This document shows positions 24,470-37,154 of a DNA stretch of 64,000 bases, piece by piece. Where the stretch lies: assembly GCA_004123355.1 (NCBI GenBank), contig SCHM01000003.1:3057058-3121057 (forward strand), in the 5' to 3' direction. Origin of the DNA: Amphirosellinia nigrospora. Taxonomy: Eukaryota > Ascomycota > Sordariomycetes > Xylariales > Xylariaceae. Every line of letters starts with the position of its first letter. The first letter of the stretch is position 1. Under the pieces are notes generated by a model, which worked only from the letters and a program-made list of their open reading frames with translations, was not told the origin of the DNA and made no database searches. The position numbers were made by a program, and so were the translations under genes.

Positions 24470-25567
24470 ATGAGTTCGTCAACGCCAACACCTCGAGACG
24501 GCAAGGAGAAGAAGGGCATGGACAGGGTCCTGTATAGGGTGAAGACTGTTTTCCATAGGAAAGGGAGCAGTTCTCGGAAAGCACAACCAAGCGCAGCACC
24601 TGCGGCGGCACCTGTGCCCATTAGGTAAGGATACTAGGGTCACGGTACTTTGGATGTATAGCTAACCTGTCGCAAAGCCAACCATTTGCGCCACCAGCAA
24701 GGAAGTTACCTGAGTATGAGGGAGCTACTATAGGATCCCCAGAATTCAGATTCACGAGGCACGCGCGAAAAAGCTCGGTGCTAGGTTCGGATTGGAAATC
24801 AAGCCTAGCGAATGGCATAGTACCGAGGGGAAGTCCTTCGAGTCGACAAGCCTGTTCGCATGCGAATTCACCGAGAATGTCATCGTTGTAAAACACGCTT
24901 CGGTGCCGGCAACGTATGTCCGTCGTGCCAGCACAACCGATGCAAACAGTGTGCCCGGTACCCAGACAAGCAGACCGAGGTTGAACAGCAGGCCAACCGA
25001 GAGAGGAGGGAGGCACTTCTCCAGAAGCACAAGGACATGGCGCCAATAATTCCTAGCTACGACTATGCTCCGCAAATTGTTCTCAAACGACCGAGGAAAA
25101 CCGGCGGTCAAGACCTAGTATACAAAGGCCGTCCCGAATGCGCGTGAGGAGGCACTGCCATGTCTGCGAAAGTCTGATCAGCTCGCACGCCAAACAAGCC
25201 AGGACTTGTGAGGAATGCGGCCACAAGCGTTGCGCCGATTGCCCCCGATACCCGTTAGTGTTGAGCCCTCCCTAGCTTCCTAGTTCTCTTGTTTCTAACA
25301 TGTAGCAGGGACAACAAGAAGAGCTATCCTTACGGGTATCCTAATGATGAACCTGGTTCAAAGTTCAAAGGTGTATTCGCCTGTCACGAGTGCAAGAACA
25401 AGTTTGAACCACACGCGGAAGATGGGTTCCAGTGTTCAAACTGCTCCCACGAGAAGTGTCCACAATGCCCTCGCGTCAAACCGAGAAGAGTTGAGCCAGA
25501 ACCGGATCCCGAAGTGCTGGAAAGCTTACGACTTCGCATGGAGGCGTTACAGACGTCGGACATTTGA
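24470..25567 (+). CDS. Conserved fungal protein with three tandem zinc-binding cysteine modules
   Basis: Three exons: 24470-24624, 24678-25253 and 25306-25567, about 331 residues. The N-terminus is basic and low in complexity (MSSSTPTPRDGKEKKG...). Three similar modules of the form CxxC...CxxCxHxxCxxC follow: CHRCKTRF...CPSCQHNRCKQC, CHVCESL...CEECGHKRCADC and CHECKNKF...CSNCSHEKCPQC. Each is followed by a YP or PRV segment. These should bind zinc; similar proteins of unknown role are common in Pezizomycotina. Three missing bases break the frame: about 24749 (AA read as A), 24844 (GG read as G) and 25124-25126 (AAAA read as AAA). Adding them makes the exon sum 996, divisible by three. It is the only gene recognised between the two AT-rich blocks. 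Function unknown. Confidence 0.78.
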
Positions 25568-26980
25568 CAGCCTCGGTAATTAATATAAACTCAAAGGGCT
25601 TGCGAGAGAAGGATCGTAAATCTAGCACCAGAAGCCCGATCGCATATATAAAGCAGACCCAATGCTTTTTTTTTATCTTGACGAATTCGTATTCTACACA
25701 GCGAACATCCCGATTGTCGACGACGAAATCGACGGAGGAATGCCAAATAGAAAATTCATTTTAAGGAGTTCATTTCGGCGTGTGGATTTATGTTTAGCAT
25801 AGCCTAAGCGACGGCATCTTTCGGTTCCGCGATAAACGACGTCACGAACAGCATCCTCTCCATGTCAGCATGCAAGACATAGCATTTACAGCATTTCTGA
25901 CCATAGTTTATGACATATTTCCCATATTGATATCTTCTTGTAAACACAATTTGCCGGGTCGTGGACGATGGCTGGGGGAGCGGAACGGAGCGGAGAACAC
26001 TTCGCGATTTAGAAGGATAGGACTACAATTCACCCCGATTACCCCAACACCAAAATGTACCTACGCCTGGAAACCTTTTCCAATAAAAGACTAATTTGCC
26101 AAAATTTTTGATCGATCCCGTTTCCATTTCCACATGCCAAAGTAATATGATAACGACACTACACCTGAGGATTTATTGCATCATTGATGGCTGAAGACAC
26201 TCGGCCTAGCCCGTTTCGAGGCTGAGCAGCTAGCCACGCCGGTTAGTTGTAACCAGCAGGTTTCATCGTCACTTGTAAGTTTGGTGGTTCTTTTGTTCCA
26301 CCATGTCCAATGTTTAGCCTCTGGGCGCTATACATGGACATCGTTAACGGCACCATGCAGAGTACCGAAGGACAGGAGTTGCCGAGCTCCCCAGTCCAAC
26401 ATCTATGTCCGAGCCACCAGCATCATACCACATGCCGTCATTTCACGTAACATTGGCAGACACGAGCCCCTCAAAAGCCGTCAACTTGATGCAGGTATCC
26501 GCCCAGCTGGGACTCGCTCCTCTGCTTGCTTATCTATCGGTTGCCGCTACCACGACTACGAGCATATCCGTAGATGTCGGCAATAGGGGCTATTTCAAAC
26601 GAGCCGCGCGGGATCACGCTCACGATTGCCAATCACAAACACCGTCGTTTATGGTACTGCAGTAGATACTCTTGGATTTGACTTGTTGACATCACTCACA
26701 CGAGACGAAACGAAGGAAGCAAGTTTTGTCACGACGGACACAGTGACCCCGAGCACTAGCTTCACGATTCCGACTAACAGTAGCTAGTGAAGCAAGCAGG
26801 TGGCTCGGACCATGCTACTACCACGCCTCCTTCCACATCCTAGCCCATTGTCCGAGGATCTGATTAGCTCCAAGCAAGCAGCATGTCTATATAGGCTAGA
26901 TACATGTATCAACAACCGGCCCCGCGCCTCTAGATGCAAAGGTTATACAAGTATAGTTTATCATGGATGTCTTGTAATAT

Positions 26981-27000
26981 GTGTGTGTGTGTGTGTGTGT
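26981..27000 (+). repeat. (GT)10 microsatellite
   Basis: Ten uninterrupted GT dinucleotides, directly readable. Confidence 0.95.
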
Positions 27001-28050
27001 TGTACGTGCACATCGATGGTACCAACAACGTCGAACACGTCTACTACCTACAGCCGAGATATATATTTTAACAAGTACCTAACACCAGCTATAGAGTATG
27101 CATCGTGATATGACTGACTGTCATCGCCCGACCGTCCGCCCGCCGTTCCGTAGCTCTGGGCAACCCCACCGTCCCTCCTCCACCTCTCTGCAACTCTCCA
27201 GTTCGGACTGAGGTCTTGCCGTCTCGAAAAAAAGGAGGGTTGGTCGGCAGCAACTCAAAGCACCCCAACGGGACGGTAATAGGTAGTCTTGGCATTGAGT
27301 GCGACGCAAAATGTCGGTAATGGGGGTCACCCGCTTTACACAACTTGGTTCCCAACCCTTGCTCCCTGCCCGGGTTATGTATATATGTATGTATAATACA
27401 TGCAAGCAGGTAGGCCGAAGAAGCATGGCACTTGTTTCCTCGCCGCAAGCATGTGTCTGTCAGTAGAAAACGAGGCAGGACTTTGCTGCTTCTCGCTACC
27501 TACCTACCCTCCCGCACGCACGCACACACATACACATATACACAGTGGTTTGCACCAGTGAGAAGTCACTCGTGCAGCACGACATACCCGTACCAAGACG
27601 CAGACTGATGGTCATTCATGCTACCTTACCCACACGATGCTCAGATGGCAGCCGTCGCCTGATACCAAACCTTCACCCTCTCCCCCAATTAATGGGGTCC
27701 TTGACGGGATAAGCCGTCTACAATTAAAAGCAAGCCCACCACTTTGTTTTGATCAACATGCCGCATCGCGGGTTGCTGCATGTTATCGTCGTTGTTGTTA
27801 TTTTGTGGGTTTTTTTCTTATTTTTTTCTAGTTTAGTTTACATCCAACTTACAAGAGGTCCCGTTCCTCGCCTTCCGAATCTCGTTAAACTTGGACCGTG
27901 TGCACTACTGCAGTCATGTCATAGGTAGACTCGGCTGAGCGCAGCAGTCATCACGGCATTTGCGTACTCGGGGCACTGGGTACTCCCACGTATCTAGACT
28001 ACATATTTATTCAAGGTAGGATTGTCAAAACAACTTGGGTGACGTCGCTA

Positions 28051-28080
28051 CATACCATACCATACCATACCATACCATAC
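28051..28080 (+). repeat. CCATA pentanucleotide microsatellite
   Basis: About six CATAC/CCATA units in a row, followed directly by CTACCTACC. Confidence 0.95.
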
Positions 28081-29424
28081 CTACCTACCGTAGGTAGAAA
28101 CTTATAAAGCAGACTTGCAGAACGAAAAATCCCACCCAGACTCTCTCATGTTTCATCCAGTTAGAACGATTGGTCCGGCGACACCGCCACCACCCGTAAA
28201 CGCAGGTGGAAGACCAGGCCCCCCTCCTGCGCTGTAGCTTAACATGACCGACCCGACCTCCCGTAAACCGTACAAGCAAGGGAGCGGGGAGCTATGTAAG
28301 GTTAGGTAGTTAGGTAAGTATGTGGTAGCAAGACACAACATAACACAACCCAACGCAAGGTGACGCACGTCAATTCCTACTCGGCATTCGCCTCTGTTTG
28401 TTTTCGATCCTCCAAACGCCGCATGCACGTTGTTCTCCAACAAACAATAACCATAAGGGTTGCGCTTTTTTGCCTGCTCATATCACTCGTGTGAATATTA
28501 GATAGATACCTACCTGTCCTCCATCAGGTATGCAATTATGACGTCGTGTACAGCTGTACGTAGTCAGAGAGAAGGTCGGGACGGCAATTAGATCACGGCT
28601 ACCGTACACCGGGCCCCCTCCAAACGTGATCCCTTCCAGGGTATCATCGTCTATTCTAGGAAGCAGTTTCGAAGCACGGGCCAAGGCTCGCAGTGTTCAT
28701 CACACGGCGGATTTTCTCGTTACGCCGAGGTTCGGCATCCGTCATAAGAACAAATTAGCATATCGGAACTCGGCGCCTGTGGGAGGTTTAAGTAAGTAAA
28801 GTACGTAAGTAAAAGGCAATCCTTAATAATCAACCCGTAATAAGCGAGTTGGGCAAAAGTGCCAGCCAAGATAGGAAACCTGGTCACCGGGAAGATGAAC
28901 AACGAGGATAATTATCCCCCCCTGAATCTGAATCCCACCAAACATTCTGCCCTGCAAGTTACATGGGTTGGACCGGAACAGCTAAAAAGGGCCCGGAAGC
29001 GCAGAAATGGTAGGGGAGGTCGATGAGAGAGCAGACACAATCTTCTATCTGTAGGTAGACCAATGGCCAAAAAAAGTGAAGGGTTATCGGAACCCAAAAC
29101 TTGAAAGTACCGGTCCGTGCCCTGCCCTGCGGTGGCGTGTGTAAGTGTAGGTAGCAGGGTAGGGAAAAATCGGTGTCTGTTTTTGGACAATGTAGCGTGC
29201 ACACATATATCCACACATGTCCCTCATCTCGGAGTCAAATGGTTGACGATTTCACGGTACCGATAAGGTACGGTGTAAAACTGTACCCCAGATCAGTTAT
29301 TTTTGCGTCTTTACAATTGCTACCTAATTACCTACCTCTTAGCGCGGGCACCGATATATCATACCTAATAACATCCATTCTTGTGCGTGCTTGTTAACCT
29401 ATATTAAGTAACCTACGGGGCCTT

Positions 29425-29591
29425 TACTATTGCGGTTTGGGCTGTATAGATTAGTTCTTAATATATTTGGTTGGTTAATTAAGTAAAAAGCTAAGTCTAG
29501 TTTCTGTAGTAGGCTAAATACTTATAACTATAGGGTAGGGCTAGCTTGCAGTGCCCGCTAGGGCTTTATTAGTCGCTACTTTAAAGCTATA
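29425..29591 (-). repeat. Left LTR of the second retrotransposon
   Basis: About 167 bases, direct copy of 34904-35066. Its outer end (TATTGCGGTTTGGGCTG) is less decayed than the matching inner end of the other LTR. Confidence 0.8.
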
Positions 29592-32500
29592 ACTATTTTT
29601 TTTTTTAAATAACTGCTTTTAGTTATTTATTTTAATTAATATTTTTATAATAAAACTATTTATAATTTAACTATTTTTTATTACTTTTAAACGCTTTTAA
29701 TCGTTTTTTAATATTATTTAGTTAATATATTATAAGCTCCGTATAAAATAGCTATTATTACTATACGTAAAAAATAAATTAGTTTTATTATATTTGCTTA
29801 ATAATTAAATTTTATTAAAGCTTTATAATTTATAAATATTATTATAATAATAATTTATTATAGCTTATAGTTTATTATAAAAAGGTTTTATTTTATTATT
29901 ACGCTAGCGTACTTATAATATTTAGTTTTTAAGTACGTAAGTTTAGATTAATTTTTTTTTTTTTATAAATAAGCTTTAATTTAGTTTTTAAAAGCTTTTA
30001 AACTATTAAAGTAGTTTTTGCTATAAATATTTTATAGTTTTTTATTAAGCTTTATTAAAATTTAATTTTTTTTTTTCGGTTAAATCTTTTACGTATTTAA
30101 AAACTTTAATAAATAACTATTATTAAAAAAATTAAGTACTAAATAAAAAAAATAACTACTATAACTATTTAGCTTTAGTATTTAATTATAAATATTTATA
30201 GCTATTTATAATAAAATAGCTACGTTAAAGTATTTATATACTAAACTTTCCTATAGTATAATTTACTTAAAGTTTTTATTTGTTTTTTTTATTTTATTAT
30301 TATATTTTAGGTTTTTTAAATATAATAAATTTAATTATAAATTTTTTACTTTAGTACTACTAAATTGTTTTATTATTTACAAACGCGCTTTTATTATCGC
30401 TAATTTATTTTTTCGGGTACTTAAAAGTTTTCCCGATTTTAATAATTAGCGGTATTATGCTTAAAAATAATATATTAAATATTATAGCTGCTTTTATTTA
30501 TATTAATATATTTTATATATATTAATATTTTTAGTTATACTATAAATATATAGTTTATTGTTTAATACGTTAGCAGTAATAATAGTACTATAAGTTATAA
30601 GTTTAGCAGCATTATTAGCAGTAGCTTTATTAACTAATATTGTTTATATTTTATTATAGTTTGCTATACTATTAAAATTTCTAAATATTAATATTGTTTA
30701 TTAATTTCGCGTATTAAAGTATTAACTATAGTATGCTTTAGGTTAATATATATATTTTTAACCTTTTATAGTAATTTTAGTATTTTAAAGATTTTTAAAA
30801 GCGCTATTGCTTAATATGCTATTTTTATAAAATATAAGGGGTTTCTAAAGGTCTATTAATACTAAGCTATTTTATATAGTTTTTTTTATATATAATAAAA
30901 TGCTTAAATATTTATTAAGCTTTAAATTTAATAATAATTTATTATTAAACTTTAAAAATTTAAATATAGCTTATAAATTTATATAGTTTAGTTATTATAG
31001 CAGTTTAATTAACTATTTTTTATATTTAATAATATTTACGTTTTAATATATTTTATTATTAAAAAAATTATTTCGGGAAGTTTTAATAGCTAATTAACTA
31101 ATATATTTAATTTATTTATAATATATAATTTGTATATTATAATGCTCGATAATATTTAAAAATTAAATTATTTATACTAATTGTTTTAATTTATTTTTTA
31201 TTATAAATAATAATTCGTAGTTAATATAAATAGTTATTTTTTTTTTTTTTATTTAATATTTTTAATATTATATATTAATATAATAGCTAAAAGTTTTTAT
31301 TCTTATACCGAATAATATATTTAATAGTTATTTAGCTTTTTAAAAAATATACTATTAAATAAAATGCTGTTTTTTTTTTATAAAATATAGCTATATTAAG
31401 CATACTTTAATATATAGTTAGCTAAAATTATATTTATTATAAAAAGTAATTTTTAATTAAATACTTTATTATTAATATTATAATTATTATATTTTTAATC
31501 GTTTGCTAAGCTTTTTAAGCTTTTACGTTTAATATAACTAATTGGTTTTTCGGTCCTTTTATTAATACTATAAATAGTGTTATAATTAATAAATACTTAT
31601 TAATTAAATATTTAAAATACTTTTATTTTTTTTATTTATAATATATATACTTTAGTAGTTATTTTTATTAGCTTATTTTTTTATTATAGCTATTTTCGCT
31701 AGTTTATTTTAATTTTTTTAAAATATATAAAATTTAAAAATATACTTTAATTAATAAATATTAAAGTTTTATAGAGTTAATTATTATATTATATTATATT
31801 AATTGTTCGAATAATATATAGTACTATTAATATAGTTTTTTCTTGTTTTCTTTATATATAAATATTATTAAATAAGCTTACTAGCTATTTTTTAAAAAGT
31901 CTCGATTTTTTTTATTAAAGCTTAAAAATAGCTAGTACGTTATAAAGTTTAAAAAGTATAACTAGCTATTTATATATTCTAAAAAATATTATAAATATTA
32001 TTTTTTATAATAAAAGCTATATATTTTTATATATTAATATTTATTTTTAAATCTATAAAAATATACTATTTATAACTTATAGCTTTTTATATTTAATTCG
32101 TAACGTTTAATAATAAATAAGCTCGCTTTTTTATAACTTTATTTAGTTTTTTATAATTATAATAAAATTGCTATATAATATTTTTTTAATTACTAAAGTT
32201 AAACTTAATAGTTTCGCTAAATCGCTTTTTTAAAGTTAATAATACTAGCGCGTTTTATAATCCTATATATTTTTTTAATATAAATACTTAAATATGCTTT
32301 AGAATTTTTTTATAGCTTTTTTTATATAGGCTATATTTATAAAGTAGTAATTTTATTAGTAAGCTATTTTTAATATTAATATAATATTTTATACGTACTA
32401 TAATATCGGTACGTTGTTTAGCTAAATTAAATAGCCAAAGAATTATTTTATTAGTTTTGCTTATTTATTTGCTATTAAAAGTTTTTCGTATATTTTTATA

Positions 32501-34903
32501 CTAGGTTACTTTTTTTTTTTGTTTTTTTTACGTTATAGTTATTTTTATAGCTATATTAGCTAATAATTATTTTAAAAGTTCGATTAAAAGTATTTTATTA
32601 AATTTTATTAATTTAATTATTTTAGTATTTTTTATATAGCCGAAAACGTGCTTTATTTATAAAAATATATTTTTTAAAATTATATTATTAAAAAACATAT
32701 AGTTTAATATAACGCTTTTAATTACGTTTAAAGTTTTATAGTATTTTTATTATTATAAACTATGCTATAATTTTATAGTTTTTTATAACTATTAGTTTAA
32801 TTCTTTTAATACTATATATAATATTTTTTTTTATAATTTATAAAGCTAAAACTTTAAAGCTAATAATTAAAAATATAGCAGCTTATATAACTATAGTTTT
32901 AAAATACTATAAATATATTACTATTATTTAATTAGGCTTAAAATAAATTATAATAGTTATTATAATTATATTTTAATTTTTTTTTTTTAAAGTTATTTTA
33001 TTACTTTTGTAATTTAATTATATAAATAAAGCTATTTAAGCTTTATTAAATAAATTTTTAGTTTTTAATCGATTAGTTGTTTTTTAAGCGTTTATAGTAT
33101 TTTATTCAAGTTTTTCGGGTTTTTATTATTATTTTCTATAAAATATATTTATTTTATAGCTTATTTTTAAAAAACTTATATTTAATTTTAAATTTTTTAA
33201 ACTTATTAGCTAAATTATTATAGTATAACGTGCTTTTAATCGTAATAAATTAGCCGGATTAGTTTTATAGTTTTATTTTTTAAGCTATTATATTTTTTTA
33301 TAGTAGTTTTTAGCTTAATAATTAAACTTACTATAATTAAAACATATATTATCCGTTATTTTTACTATATATTTATTATTATAGGTTTATATTTTATATT
33401 ATTATTATTAACTTTAATAATATAGCTAATTTTCCGGCTATTAGTATAAAAGTTTAAAATAGTAAGCATTAGTACTTTCGGGGTTATTTTTATATTATTA
33501 ACTAGCTAAATCTAGCTTATAATAAATTTGCTTGCTATATTTCTAGTAATATTATAATTATAATAAATATTATTATATTTTAAAATTATATAATAATTTT
33601 AAAAATATTATAAATTTTCGGTTTTATAAAAGTTATAATAATTATTCCCGATATTTATATTATTTTTTTTATAATTTAATTTATATTTTATTTTTGCTAA
33701 AACGTTTTATATTAAGCTAAATATTTAAAGTATATATAATAACTTATTAATTATAACGTTATATATTTATTAAATATTTTAAATATTTTTTAATAGTTAA
33801 TAAAAAGTTTTTATAGTTTTTAAAAATAGCTTATATATATTTTGTTTTAAACTAATAATAGTTTTATAAATACTATTAAAAAGCTATATAATACGTTATA
33901 AATATTTAATATTTAAATTATTATTTTTAAAAAGTTAATTTAAATAGCTATATTATTGTTTTTAATAAATAGCGCTACTTATTAAAAATTATTTATTAAT
34001 TTAAACATAATTTTTTAGTTTATAGTTTATAAGTATTAAAGCTTATATTAGTTATATTTAAATTTAGCGTATTTTATTTAATATAATATAATTAGTTCGA
34101 ATTAAATATAAATTAATAGTATATATTATTTTTTTTTATTTTTATATTTGTTTAGTTTATAATATTATTTATTAAAAACGTTAAAAAAAATAGTTTAAAC
34201 TTATTATTTTTATCGGGTTTAAATAAAATTTAAGCTTTTATATTTTTATAAGTTTAATAAAAGTTTTTAATCGTTTTTAATTAATTATTAGTTAGTTATT
34301 ATATATATATTTTATTTATTTTTTTAATATTTATAAATATATATAAAAAGTTTACTATTATATTTACTAATATATTTACTAAAACTAATAACGCTAAAGT
34401 TATTATTAGTTTTATTATTATATTTATTAGTATAATTATAGTATATTATTTTAGTTTTATAAACTAGTTTTTAAAAACTTTTTTTTATTTTATTAATATA
34501 GTTTTAAATTATAGTTTATTTTTTTTAATTAGTTAATTTATTTAGCTATATTAGTTATTAATACGTTAATATAAATATTATAGCTTATTATATTTTAGCT
34601 AATAAAATTTATTAAGTTATTTAACGCTAAATTATTTATATTTATTATAAAGCTATTATTTTTTGCTTTAAAATAAGCTTTTATAAATTTACTATTATAT
34701 ATAAAATAAATTTATAAAGTATACTTTTTAAAATAAGTTTCGATAAAATATTTAATTAACATAATTAAAGTTAAATTTTTATAAGTTAATCGCTATAAAG
34801 TTATTTATAATCGTATAACTAGTTTTAAATAAAAGCTATAAAGCTACACAAATAGCTATTTATACGTACTTATTAACTTATATTAAATAACTTATAAAGC
34901 TTT

Positions 34904-35066
34904 TACTATTATAGTTTAAGCTATATAAATTAGTCTTAATATACTCGGTTGTTAATTAAATAAAAGCTAAGTCTAGTTTCTGTAGTAGGCTAAATACTTA
35001 TAGCTGTGGGGTGGGCTGGCTTGCAGTGCCCGCCAGGGCTCTGCCAGTCGCCACCCTGGAGCCACA
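34904..35066 (-). repeat. Right LTR of the second retrotransposon
   Basis: About 163 bases. The outer end keeps GC-rich sequence (CCAGTCGCCACCCTGGAGCC), where the left copy has transition-changed bases. Confidence 0.8.
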
Positions 35067-37154
35067 CTCTTATTAACTTACAGTATGTATAAAATGGGGT
35101 TAGTTAGGTAGTATAGGTACTGCAACGTCGATCCGCCATCCTCACCCTTCCCCGGCTCGGCAAATGCTTGCATCGGGGTCCCTGTTCGATATGAAAATCA
35201 TCCCTCGAGCGGCATTCCTGCCCGGCCATGCATATGTAGTTAGGGGACATCACGTCTGCGGATTTGGAAACCGAACGAAAAAAAATAGTAATTATATCTA
35301 TTTCTCAAATTTTCGACCTAGTGAGGAAGAAGTGAGTGAGCAACTTAATGTCGCGGGCAGGGCTCACTAAGTCCGCGGAGAGCTCTCCTCGCCGCAAAAG
35401 TTCATTACGGTGACCCGACAGTTTGGGCCCTAGGCGCTTATTCGCTGATGTATACCTTGGAGTAAGCTTGGGTTCGGATCCTCGAGATGAATACATTATA
35501 CACTACTGTACTATATTAAAATGTGTCCATTTGCCGCCCGCTCCGTAATTAACATGAGAGCCTTTCTACTAATCAGTACAGTTCGGGCACAGTGTCCCAT
35601 ACTGACCTTTTTTTTATCAGAAATACCTTAGCTTCGGTGATCTCTTATACACTATATTGGCGTGCGATGGGGGGAGCGTTTCCCAATTGCCCGTAATTCG
35701 GTAGCCGGGACGTTGCTGGAGTCCGTCTGCTGTTACATCACTCTCGGATCCATTCGCATCGTACCGTACAGCATTTACCTTATGCAGGGGGGCATTATAC
35801 AACACGTGCATGAGCGGAGGTGATGTACACAGGTACTGTAGAATACATACCCACTGCGAGTCACGTACCCGGAGTGTCTCCCGGCCCCTTAGGGGTGCAG
35901 CTCCGAGACGCACGCGGTCCCGTACAGGCCCGTACACGTAGTACAGGTGCAGGGACGACGATAGTGATCAAGGCGCGGAAGCAGCATTGCAATCCGATCC
36001 CAAGATTGACTCAACTATGGATCGACCAATCGTCACCACCACTTGTCGAGATCCTGCTTCCTTCGATTCACACCAAAGTGTCACCAAGGGGAAAACCCTC
36101 TCATCCAAGAAACGGACTGCTTGCTTTACAATAGTACTGCGAGCTGCAACTACGAATCTAGCCTCGCCGCCGCCGCGTCATGTCCCACAAAGAACATGGA
36201 TGAAAAACCACGGTTGTCGAGGGCGTAAATAATCTCGCAGGTTCAATTCTAATTCCAAACAACGATGCTATGTGGTTATTCGCGCGCGCGGCTCGGTACG
36301 ATAGGTGTAGGTGTCCCAGGTCTTCTATTTTGCTGGGTACGGATTGATGTAACACTTTTCTGGCCTAGATTGAGTTGTCGAGACCATACAAGGACTGGAC
36401 GGTGTAAATTGAGGCATATGGCTTTTATTTACCTACCCTTGTGTTCAATAGGTAGTCCGATGCGAAGTCTTGCCTCTTCGTGCATTGTCGAGTATTAACT
36501 CAAAGCAGTGGAGGGTGTAGTCGGGTCTATGAGACAATCACCAAGTATTGATAGGGATCATTGATCTCCGTATTGGACTAGTGAACACGTGAATATGTGT
36601 CATAGAGCGCTTAGTTTCTCTATGCTAGGATAAAAACATGGTTATAAGCAAGCCGTCTTTGCAATTGTTACCCCGTCGAAATGCCTCCAAAGATAGATTC
36701 TAGAACGGAACACCGCACACAATGACCACCATCAAATGGTGTGCGCTAATCAATAACTTGGACCCGGGTGTGGTTCAATGAATGGCCAATCTAGCTACTG
36801 TCTTTCCGAGTGTAAAGTATTTATCTTCCAGCAAGGACTTGCATCTACTGGCAGGGTATATCCGGGGGGAAAAACAATATAGAAACCCAACGCAACTAGA
36901 AGCATTGTGTGTGTGCTGTGTACTAGGGCTAGGATTTGGGATATGGCATACCCTGGAAGGCGTTGCGGTTAGGACAATTAGCTAATTTTTGATACCTGAT
37001 CAGCTTATTTCACACACTTGTCAAGGTATCAGGGTTTATGAGGCACGGTTGTATTCAGAATTGCCGACTTTAGCCAAGGCCCAGTATTCGTGAACCACGA
37101 AAGCAAAACACTTCTACTTTACGCAAGTTCTGAGCCTCCCTCAGTGATCTGAGA
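35067..37154. other. Intergenic DNA between the LTR element and the Clr2-like gene
   Basis: About 2.1 kb of normal composition. Several short open frames overlap on both strands, none with family resemblance. Probably spacer plus the 3' flank of the Clr2-like gene. Confidence 0.5.

Larger units (their letters stand above)
25568..29424. other. Long non-coding stretch with simple repeats
   Basis: About 3.9 kb without a recognisable gene. It contains (GT)10 at 26981-27000, five CCATA units at about 28051-28080, and several CCTACCTA/GGTAGGTA tracts (about 27496-27510 and 28080-28098). The open frames seen are short and low in complexity. Confidence 0.55.
29425..35066 (-). mobile_element. Second RIP-decayed LTR retrotransposon
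   Basis: Direct repeats at about 29425-29591 and 34904-35066 share long matches, for example AAGCTAAGTCTAGTTTCTGT and GTAGGCTAAATACTTATA. They bound a 5.6-kb block that is almost pure A/T. The plus strand is T-rich and faint integrase-like sequence near 31.5 kb reads on the minus strand, so the element is probably in minus orientation. The interior is broken throughout and the superfamily is not clear to me. No convincing target duplication was found: the flanks GCCTT and CTCTT match poorly. Confidence 0.75.

Noticed and set aside
29425-35066. A five-base target duplication for the second LTR element
   Set aside because: The flanks GCCTT and CTCTT differ at two of five positions, and moving the LTR borders did not give a match.
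36235-36260. GGTTCAATTCT resembling a tRNA T-loop
   Set aside because: No matching acceptor, D-arm or anticodon arm around it.
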